Shown piece after piece: positions 57,685 to 64,000 of a stretch of DNA of 64,000 nt (position 1 is the stretch's first letter; each line of letters opens with the position of its first letter). This DNA is from an uncultured Mollicutes bacterium (GTDB lineage: Bacteria; Bacillota_I; Bacilli_A; RFN20; CAG-826), in the NCBI GenBank assembly GCA_900539595.1, contig UQCQ01000005.1, forward strand, positions 50,692-114,691. Direction: 5' to 3'. Position numbers and translations under genes: made by a program. The notes under the pieces are model-generated. The model saw nothing but the letters and a program-made list of their open reading frames with translations, was not told the DNA's origin and ran no database searches.

Positions 57685-58584
57685 TTAGAAGGTTAAAGGG
57701 GCATCCAGTTTATTTTCTTCGTAGGATAAGCGGGTGGAAGAGAGCTTCCAAACGACGGTATTGCTATCTTGGTTATAAGAATCCGCTTGATAGGCGCCTA
57801 AAAACACCCGGGGCGAAAGCAAGGTTAAATCATGGCAGCGGAGGAAGAGATAACGCGGGGTGTTATTCTCTTTTTCCGCGTTAAATAATTCGCGGGCTCT
57901 TTCGGGATTGCGGTCCGCAAGTTCTTCTACGGTATTTAAATCGGAAGACACGGATACCAAGCACCCATCGCGAGCCGAGCCATGAAGGGAGAGGCTAGGG
58001 GACCAAATCATTCCTTTGCGTAGCCAATAGGAGGAACGGAAAAACGAAGGGGTGACTTCATCAAAGCAGGAGACGACTTCGGCAAGAGACAGAAATTCAT
58101 CGCCCCGGACCACTTCTTTTTCTTGTTTCATTTGGATGCGATGGGCGGTTTCATCGAATTCCAAGACCTTTTTGGAACTTGCTGCATAGAGGGATTGGAT
58201 CTCTTGGGCAATGGAATCGACTTGAGCAAAAAAGGATTTTATGTCAAAGGGTTTATTCTCGCGAGGCCCTTGAATCGTTTTTAACGTTAGCTCACTTGGA
58301 TTAGCAAAGATATAGGCGCATCCATAGACCGCGTCGATGGGGGCGAGATCTTTTGGGGTTGGGGCTACATAATCTTCATCTAGCAGCATAACTCCATAGC
58401 GGAGGGAGGGGAAATAGAGGTCCACGAGTTGGTAACCCGATTCCGTGAGAAGAAATTGATCGGTACGGAAGGGGATAAGCGGTTCCCCCACGCGATTCCA
58501 AATCGCATTGGCTAATAAAGAGCCGTGCTTCTTCTTGAAGCGGATATCCAAGCGGGCGGATACGTAATCAAACGTCGTTAACAT
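57685..58584 (-). CDS. Hypothetical 299-residue protein
   Basis: Not recognised. Starts MLTTFDYVSARLDIRFKKKH if ATG 58584 is right; the frame is open 48 codons further to 58728, but that part runs through the promoter palindrome of the next gene and has no good start. The protein looks soluble, mixed alpha/beta, with YLFLRCHDLTLLSPRVFLGA near the end. Divergent from the AAA ATPase at 58727. Confidence 0.5.
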   Translation of the reverse strand: MLTTFDYVSARLDIRFKKKHGSLLANAIWNRVGEPLIPFRTDQFLLTESGYQLVDLYFPSLRYGVMLLDEDYVAPTPKDLAPIDAVYGCAYIFANPSELTLKTIQGPRENKPFDIKSFFAQVDSIAQEIQSLYAASSKKVLEFDETAHRIQMKQEKEVVRGDEFLSLAEVVSCFDEVTPSFFRSSYWLRKGMIWSPSLSLHGSARDGCLVSVSSDLNTVEELADRNPERARELFNAEKENNTPRYLFLRCHDLTLLSPRVFLGAYQADSYNQDSNTVVWKLSSTRLSYEENKLDAPLTF

Positions 58585-58654
58585 GGCCACATTGTGGGGC
58601 GAAAGGAAGAAGATGGCAACAAAGAAGCGTGAAAAATTTGCTCCTACGAAGAGA

Positions 58655-58709
58655 TAGACTCCGATGTAATTTTTAGTATAATTTACAGTGTCACTGCAAA
58701 AAATACTAA
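58655..58709 (+). promoter_or_regulatory. Promoter and concentric 37-bp palindrome of the third DUF4143 ATPase
   Basis: -35 TAGACT (58655-58660), -10 TATAAT (58677-58682). Two palindromes share the centre 58691: TTAGTAT/ATACTAA (58673-58679, 58703-58709) and CAGTG-T-CACTG (58686-58696). They cover the -10 box and the likely transcription start, a standard repressor layout. Confidence 0.7.
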
Positions 58710-58726
58710 GTTTTAGGAGATAAGCC

Positions 58727-59959
58727 ATGATTAAACGTACAATAAAAGAACAAATTGTCCAAAGTATTCATAATAAGCCTGTGACGTTGGTCACTGGGGC
58801 ACGGCAAGTAGGCAAATCGACTCTATGCTACGAAATGAAAAAAGAATACGGATTTCACTATGTCTCCTTAGACGACTTGCGGGAACGGGATCAGGCTATT
58901 CGCGACCCCGAACTCTTTTTGCAGCTTCACCCGTGTCCGCTCATCATCGATGAAATCCAATATGCGCCTAAACTTTTTGATGTCATCGAAGCCACGGTCA
59001 ACCGCGAAAAACTGGAGAAGGGCGAAAATAGCGGCATGTTTATTTTGACCGGATCCCAAGCTTATGAACTCATGCACGGGGTTTCTCAATCCATGGCGGG
59101 ACGAGTCGCCATCGTCAGAATGTCACCGCTTAGCACGAGAGAAATCTATGGATGCAGCGAACAAAAGTTTGAGATCGATCCCTCGGTCTCCTCGCTTCGA
59201 AGCAAGGACTTTACGTTAGGTGTCCGCGACTTGTTCTCTTTGATTGTTCGGGGCATGTATCCTGAATTACATGCAAACCCCAACCTGAATTCAGCCTCTT
59301 TTTATTCCAATTACGTCGACACCTATTTGGAACGGGACGTCTCCCAAATCATACGACTGAACGAAAAACTTCAGTTTCAAAACTTTATGGAAACATTAGC
59401 GTCTTTAACGGGGGAAGAGCTTGTTTACGACACCTTGGCAAAAGCCGTTGGGGTAAGCGTCAACACGATTAAGTCTTGGATCAGCGTTCTTGTCGCTGGG
59501 GACATCATCTATTTGCTGCAGCCCTATAACGAACTTTCCATTACTAAACGCATCGTCAAGCGGCCAAAAATCTATTTTAACGACACAGGTCTAGCCTGTT
59601 ATCTAGCTCGGCTAAATAACGAAGACGTTTTGATGAATTCCATCTTCAAAGGAAGGTACGTGGAGACTTACATCGTCAACGAGATCCGTAAATCCTTCCG
59701 AAACAACGGTTTGCAGGACCGTTTCTTCTTTTATCGCGATAACAACCAAAATGCAATCGATTTGGTGTACGTCGATCAAGGGACGCTTCATTTTGTGGAA
59801 TGCAAATCCGGCGTGGATTATTCCCCAAAAGATATTAAGGCCTTCAAGCAATTAGCGAATTCCGCTTATCCAATCGGTGCTTCTTGCATCGTCTGCAATA
59901 CTCCTACTTTCTATTCCATCGCGAAAGGGGTGTATGCATTACCCATCACATCGATTTAA
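58727..59959 (+). CDS. AAA ATPase with DUF4143 domain, copy 3 (different subfamily)
   Basis: 410 residues. Walker A GARQVGKST, LDDLRERDQAIRDPELFL, Walker B PLIIDEIQYAP, sensor ILTGSQ, RMSPLSTREIYG; wHTH in VYDTLAKAVGVSVNTIKSWI; nuclease-like end NQNAIDLVYVDQGTLHFVEC KSG (split here). This is the common DUF4143 type (classical P-loop) and differs from the GPKWCGK copies 1 and 2. TAGGAG lies 7 bases before the ATG. It has a palindrome instead of a 23-bp array. Confidence 0.9.
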   Translation: MIKRTIKEQIVQSIHNKPVTLVTGARQVGKSTLCYEMKKEYGFHYVSLDDLRERDQAIRDPELFLQLHPCPLIIDEIQYAPKLFDVIEATVNREKLEKGENSGMFILTGSQAYELMHGVSQSMAGRVAIVRMSPLSTREIYGCSEQKFEIDPSVSSLRSKDFTLGVRDLFSLIVRGMYPELHANPNLNSASFYSNYVDTYLERDVSQIIRLNEKLQFQNFMETLASLTGEELVYDTLAKAVGVSVNTIKSWISVLVAGDIIYLLQPYNELSITKRIVKRPKIYFNDTGLACYLARLNNEDVLMNSIFKGRYVETYIVNEIRKSFRNNGLQDRFFFYRDNNQNAIDLVYVDQGTLHFVECKSGVDYSPKDIKAFKQLANSAYPIGASCIVCNTPTFYSIAKGVYALPITSI

Positions 59960-60194
59960 CGTTTCCTCTTTTTCCTGTTTAGCCAGTGTATAAAACAAGC
60001 GTGAAAAGATACAAGTTCACGTTGTTTGTTTAATATAGGCAAAAGCCGTTCCATAAGTCTTGATGGAGTTTTTCGGACATGATAACTTCTAGGCGACGCT
60101 TGAGACGTTTTTACGATATTCAAGAGAAACGTCGACAGGGATATAAAGGGGGTCAGGCAGACCGCTTATCGTCAGCTGCCTTTAAGGTTGAAGC

Positions 60195-60872
60195 ATGAAA
60201 AAAATCAAGGAATGGAAATTATTTGACTATCACTTCATCTATTTGTTTGTGACGATGGTGACGATTGGGGTGGGCGGATTCATCATCGAATGCTTTGCAA
60301 CGGGCATTTCCAAGGGCTATATCGATTCGAGGTTTCAACGCCTGCCTTGCATTTTGGGATATGGGATTGTTGTCATTTTGCTTTATTTGGTCTTCGGGAC
60401 TCCCAACAAGATGCGCTTCTCCCAAAAGGAAATCTTTCGCGACAAGAAAAGCGTTCCCGGACGGCACTTTCTTTATTTCTTGATCGTCACCCTGTTCATC
60501 TTCCTAGGCGAATGGGGCGCGGGGGAATTGTTCGAGTGGTTAACCGGGGCGGTTTTATGGAATTATTCCGACGTTCCTTTGCACATCGGCAAATACGTCT
60601 GCCTTCCCTTTACCCTTGGTTTTGGGGCGGGGGCCTATGTCTTCATGGCTTTTATCTTCACCCCGTTCATGAACCTCCTTGAAAGCAAGATGCCTCCGAA
60701 CGCGGCCTTAGTCCTTTGCTTCGTCATTGGGGTTCCCGCGGTCGTTGATTGCTTAACCACCGGGGTTATCCTCGCCTGCGGAAAAGCCCCCAAAATCCTC
60801 TGGAGGATCAATTTCCCTTGGTACAAAGAAACGGAAGCTTCCGCTTCTTTGGCTCGGCTTCTACTAAAATAA
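60195..60872 (+). CDS. CmpB-like putative ABC transporter permease (PF06541-type membrane protein)
   Basis: 225 residues, six membrane segments. GVGGFIIECFATGISKGYID, then GELFEWLTGAVLWNYSDVPL and HIGKYVCLPFTLGFGAGAYV match the family pattern (ExxTG...WdYS...nxxGxI). Called ABC-type by name only; transport function is not proven and no ATPase is adjacent. Its end overlaps the convergent lipoprotein gene by 9 bases. Confidence 0.75.
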   Translation: MKKIKEWKLFDYHFIYLFVTMVTIGVGGFIIECFATGISKGYIDSRFQRLPCILGYGIVVILLYLVFGTPNKMRFSQKEIFRDKKSVPGRHFLYFLIVTLFIFLGEWGAGELFEWLTGAVLWNYSDVPLHIGKYVCLPFTLGFGAGAYVFMAFIFTPFMNLLESKMPPNAALVLCFVIGVPAVVDCLTTGVILACGKAPKILWRINFPWYKETEASASLARLLLK

Positions 60873-61931
60873 ACTCGAGAAATTCTTCGTAGAACGGATT
60901 TGATACATCCGATTTTGATATTGGAAACGGGTTGAAGAATAGACTTCGATGGATTCTCCAACATAGCCCTCGATTTGATAAATCGCGGGACTATTTTCGT
61001 TGTAACTTTCTTCGCTAGGCCATTGGACGAATTCGAGGTCATAAAGATAGTCGATGGGCGTAGAAGAGGAGTCCGAAGTTTTCACCGCGTGGATGTCATT
61101 TCCATACCGCTGGAATCCATAACGGGTTTCGAGAGGATTCTCTGGCGAAGAATAAGCGTTTTTGATCACGTAATCTTGACCATCAAAGGTAAAATAACGC
61201 CCTGTAAACCTAAGAGTTTGGCTTGTAGAATCGGAGAGAAGATAGGTCAGATACGTATTGCCGGTCCCGGGGGTGATGAGGTCCATTTGGTTGGTCGAAT
61301 AAAGGGTACTATCTAAATAGGAATAAGCCTCATCGATTTCTTGTTCTTCCTTTACGTAATCAATGCGCCGGAAACTAGAAGGTCCTAGGCTTGCATTAGC
61401 GAATTCAAATCGGATCGACTCTATCTCGCTTTTTTCCAGGGTCTTCGCCCAAGGGACGACTTCTTTGACGCTGGTCCGATATTTCTTCCAGTTATCCGAG
61501 TCATCATCCACGACAAAATTCAAATGGCCCGTGTAATCTTCGAAGGAATAATCGAGGCGGCAATTCCCTGTATAGCGGGGAAAACTAAGCCGATATAAAG
61601 GAATTTGATCCTCATTATAAGAATAGAAGGCGGCGATGAATTTCCCTGCGAACTTCATGCAGTCGCCTTGGAAAGAAACTTCATCTCCTTCTGGAGGAAC
61701 AAAGGAGAATTCTAGTTCCATATCTAAGAACGAACTGGCTAAATAACAGGGCTCCTTCTCTTCGGACTCCCAGTGTATCGGGGTCGTCTCTTCCCCGAGG
61801 ATTTTTAAGGAAGCATATAGCCCAGGGGCGTGGGGTTTCTCCGCGATGGGTCCGCACGAAGATAAACTCATCGTCGTTAGAACGCCTAAAATGGATAAAG
61901 CAAGAAACGGAGCTCGTCTAGGGTTTTTCAT
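60864..61931 (-). CDS. Lipoprotein of unknown function
   Basis: 355 residues with signal peptide and lipobox LSSC (Cys ~26). The outer part is beta-rich and acidic and contains RFTGRYFTFDGQDYVIKN near residue 240; no known domain. Full length and intact. Its end lies inside the 3' end of the CmpB-like gene. Confidence 0.75.
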   Translation of the reverse strand: MKNPRRAPFLALSILGVLTTMSLSSCGPIAEKPHAPGLYASLKILGEETTPIHWESEEKEPCYLASSFLDMELEFSFVPPEGDEVSFQGDCMKFAGKFIAAFYSYNEDQIPLYRLSFPRYTGNCRLDYSFEDYTGHLNFVVDDDSDNWKKYRTSVKEVVPWAKTLEKSEIESIRFEFANASLGPSSFRRIDYVKEEQEIDEAYSYLDSTLYSTNQMDLITPGTGNTYLTYLLSDSTSQTLRFTGRYFTFDGQDYVIKNAYSSPENPLETRYGFQRYGNDIHAVKTSDSSSTPIDYLYDLEFVQWPSEESYNENSPAIYQIEGYVGESIEVYSSTRFQYQNRMYQIRSTKNFSSLF

Positions 61932-61981
61932 ATCGGATCCTCCTAAGTAGGGTTCGAAATCGGATACCTTATTTTAACAAC

Positions 61982-62473
61982 TTAAAGGGAGGATGAAATC
62001 CATTCGTAAGCAAGGCGAGGCGAGCCGTCTTTCACCTTGATTTTACCGCGACAAGAAAACCCGGCGTTTAGGATTAGCCGTCGCATGATTAGATTCTGCT
62101 CATGGGTATCGATACGAAGGTGATGATAACGGGTTTTCGCGTATTCCAAGCATTCAGCAAATACGCCTCTTCGCCTTTGGTTTGATGCGATGCGATGAAG
62201 GGTCGCATAAGGCGAAGCGGAAGTCCAAGAACCGTCTTGAATCTTTTGATAGGTGGGATCTTCGCCTGCGATAAGGGCAAAGACCCCGTAAAGCCCTTCT
62301 TCGTCTTCTAAAACAAATAGAATCCCCTGTTTGATATCTTGAAGGATCGTTTCTTGGGGAGGATAAGCTGATCCCCATTGGGCGGGGTTACCATGCTCCA
62401 TCATAAAATTTCTAGCCGAGGTATAGATGGCTTGAATATCGTTGAAATCGGTAGAAATTGCTTGGCGGATCAT
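61982..62473 (-). CDS. GNAT-family N-acetyltransferase
   Basis: 163 residues. MIRQAISTDFNDIQAIYTSA, acetyl-CoA region LHRIASNQRRRGVFAECLEY and RIDTHEQNLIMRRLILNAGF fit the GNAT fold, in the branch with W-x-x-x-Y-P after the N-terminal helix. The acceptor is unknown. Array A5 lies 77 bases upstream. Confidence 0.82.
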   Translation of the reverse strand: MIRQAISTDFNDIQAIYTSARNFMMEHGNPAQWGSAYPPQETILQDIKQGILFVLEDEEGLYGVFALIAGEDPTYQKIQDGSWTSASPYATLHRIASNQRRRGVFAECLEYAKTRYHHLRIDTHEQNLIMRRLILNAGFSCRGKIKVKDGSPRLAYEWISSSL

Positions 62474-62549
62474 GCCCTCATTTTAAGGCATTTTTCATCT
62501 TAATGAGAGAGGTTTTAAAAGTGGGAATCATCGACATTTTTTATCCTTC

Positions 62550-62618
62550 ATTTCCGGTTTTTAAGGTTTTCCATTACCGGTTTTTCAGGTAAATAATTCC
62601 GTTGCTATCGAAACATTT
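62550..62618. repeat. 23-bp repeat array A5 (two clear units and one degenerate), no ATPase gene
   Basis: ATTTCCGGTTTTT at 62550 and ATTACCGGTTTTT at 62573; ATTCCGTTG at 62596 keeps the 23-base phase. The design ATT-core-T tract equals that of arrays A1 and A3. Confidence 0.7.
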
Positions 62619-62668
62619 TTAATTTTGTCTTATTTTTTAGAGTCAAAAACTCTGCCTAGTTTGATACA

Positions 62669-62699
62669 AAAAAGGACTCCATCGATAAACGTCGAAGTC
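62669..62699 (-). terminator. Terminator after the ABC ATPase remnant
   Basis: GGACT and AGTCC with inner CGA/TCG pairs; the minus strand ends in a T run. Confidence 0.7.
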
Positions 62700-62721
62700 C
62701 AAAAGCCAAATAGAAAGTAAA

Positions 62722-63000
62722 TCAGAGGAGGGAATGTCCATCTTCTGGATCGAAAAGGCAAACGTGTTCCATTTTGAAACTCAAGCCGATTTCTTCTCCT
62801 TTGCGAAAGCGACCAATGACTTCCGTGGAAAGAATCAAATCCCCTTCTTTTCTTTTAGGAAAGAGCAATGTAGAAGCGTCCCTTTGTTGGTGACATCCTC
62901 CCCACGTGGCAAAACGTTGCCTCTTGTGACGTCTTCTAGATACCGATTATGCGAAAAAGCGTCAATTTGTTGCTTGCAGACGAAGCCGTTGGGATAGGTC
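62722..63000 (-). pseudogene. 3' remnant of an MsmK/UgpC-type sugar ABC ATPase (TOBE domain)
   Basis: The last ~40 codons read in one frame: ILSTEVIGRFRKGEEIGLSF and MEHVCLFDPEDGHSLL, the typical end of the C-terminal TOBE domain. Upstream sense is broken and the nucleotide-binding domain is absent. It follows the pgmB gene on the same strand, as expected from a former alpha-glucoside uptake operon. Confidence 0.6.
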
Positions 63001-63026
63001 TTTTAGGTGTTCTAACTCAAAACGAG

Positions 63027-63677
63027 TTAGTTCATTTGCTTATTCAATACAAGGGGCAATAAATCGGAAAGGGCATGAAGGGGGTGATCGGTTAGGGGAG
63101 AATGGGAGGCATCTCCAATTCCATAAGCCTCGAATCCCCCGGCTTTAGCCGCTTCAATTCCAGCATATGCGTCTTCAACAACGCCGCATTCGCTGGGAGC
63201 TAGGCCAAGTTTTTCCGCAGCAAGAAGAAATACTTCGGGGTTAGGCTTAGAATGGGAAATCATCGTGCCATCCACGATTTGGTCAAAGGCATCCAATAGA
63301 TTGATCCGTTCCAAAATGAATCGGGTGTTTTTAGAGGCGCTGCCGATGGATAGTTGGATTCCAGCATCACGAAGGACCTTCAAGGTAGAACGAACGTCTT
63401 CGCTACAATCGCTTGGCTGAAGTTGCTTCAAAAAATCCCGGTAAATCGCATTCTTCTGCTCACATAAAGCATCTTTTTCTTCTTTCAAATAGGGACGGGA
63501 GGCTTTTTCTAAAATGATTTCTAAAGACGCCATCCGGGAAACGCCACGCAGGCGGTTATTGATTTCCTCGTTGAACTCGATTCCTTCTTGGTCGGCAATC
63601 GCCTTCCAGGCCAAATAATGGTAATGGTCGGTTGAGACAATAACGCCATCCAAATCAAAGATCATTCCTTTTTTCAC
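63027..63677 (-). CDS. pgmB: Beta-phosphoglucomutase (HAD superfamily)
   Basis: Interconverts beta-glucose 1- and 6-phosphate in maltose/trehalose use. 216 residues. Catalytic FDLDGVIV with nucleophile and acid/base Asp, TDHYHYLAWKAIAD cap entry, GSASKN, HSKPNPEVFL and the metal site VEDAYAGIEAAKAGG are intact. Starts with GTG at 63677, 8 bases after AAGGAG. Minus-strand -10 TATACT at 63744-63749. The substrate could come from a GH65/GH94-type phosphorylase. Confidence 0.93.
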   Translation of the reverse strand: MKKGMIFDLDGVIVSTDHYHYLAWKAIADQEGIEFNEEINNRLRGVSRMASLEIILEKASRPYLKEEKDALCEQKNAIYRDFLKQLQPSDCSEDVRSTLKVLRDAGIQLSIGSASKNTRFILERINLLDAFDQIVDGTMISHSKPNPEVFLLAAEKLGLAPSECGVVEDAYAGIEAAKAGGFEAYGIGDASHSPLTDHPLHALSDLLPLVLNKQMN

Positions 63678-63990
63678 CTTGTTATCTCCTTCGAAGTCGC
63701 TTCGTTTTTATCCTCATAAATCACAAGGGGTTTTCGCGATTTAAGTATACACCACATAAGGAAAATTTTTACTCGATAGCAAGCCCGGTTTTGTCTTTGC
63801 TAGTTAAAAATAGTTAAAGGTTAGTCGCCAAAGCACATCATTTTGGTCCTCTCTCGATAGTCTTTTTCTCTTAGGGAAACAAGCGTCAAGTCAAGGACGC
63901 AGAACACTTTGGTAGGGTTATCGACCGTCCTTTGGCCCGTGGATTTAAGCACAAAAAAAGCCCCAACTTCCGCTGGAGCATTTTTTCGAT

Positions 63991-64000
63991 TGGTGCGCCC
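63991..64000 (-). tRNA. Possible 3' end of a tRNA cut by the window edge
   Basis: TGGTGCGCCC at the very end reads GGGCGCACCA on the minus strand, an acceptor strand plus discriminator and CCA. Only ten bases are visible. Confidence 0.3.

Overview
Origin. The window looks like a chromosome piece from a low- to mid-GC Gram-positive bacterium (Bacillota, most likely an uncultured gut lineage of class Bacilli related to Erysipelotrichales/RF39-type groups; this is inference from gene content). Shine-Dalgarno sites (AGGAGG) are clear, lipoproteins carry Gram-positive lipoboxes, Rho-independent terminators separate most units, and TGA acts as a stop, so the standard bacterial code applies.

Housekeeping blocks. 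0.6-5.6 kb is a purine/pyrimidine salvage block: guaB (an IMP dehydrogenase without CBS domains), hpt, upp, an NCS2/AzgA purine permease and apt. 17.9-28.8 kb holds a MATE pump, an orphan HigA regulator, a ferrous iron operon (feoA-feoA-feoB-Cys-rich peptide), a HypA-like metallochaperone with a 915-residue Fe-S/FAD oxidoreductase, a TetR regulator, and a NusG-II/Gx transporter pair. 29.4-32.5 kb has a GH94 phosphorylase, a GH1 remnant and a FucU mutarotase. 60.2-63.7 kb has a CmpB-like membrane protein, a lipoprotein, a GNAT enzyme, a sugar-ABC ATPase remnant and beta-phosphoglucomutase.

Accessory DNA. The rest is conflict- and mobility-related: five ATPase genes of the AAA/DUF4143/DUF234 kind (three intact, one with two frameshifts, one relic), an AlbA_2/wHTH ATPase, Fic, AbiEi-like, DarT1/NADAR, DUF1016 nuclease, a Sau3AI remnant, a polymorphic-toxin-like protein, an IS256-type element, IS481- and IS3-type relics, and two islands marked by duplicated tRNA 3' ends (tRNA-Arg, tRNA-Pro). 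A compact set at 37.5-43.3 kb (WYL regulator, HExxH protease with C-terminal HTH, soluble FtsH-like AAA-M41 protease, short FtsK-like ATPase) is the least familiar gene group.

Main discovery. Two paralogous DUF4143 ATPase-nuclease genes (10573-11862 and 49788-51086) each follow a tandem array with an exact 23-bp period. The arrays have different core words (ATTGACC and AATCGAGT) but identical placement: the first core lies in the 17-bp spacer of the promoter, 4 bp from the -10 box. Three further 23-bp arrays with yet other cores (12.7, 37.2 and 62.5 kb) stand without an ATPase gene. Other accessory genes carry their own sites: 12-bp repeats around the AlbA_2 gene, a 33-bp array at 51.5 kb, and large palindromes before others. 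Many accessory genes are broken by single-base contractions in short homopolymers, while the housekeeping genes are intact.
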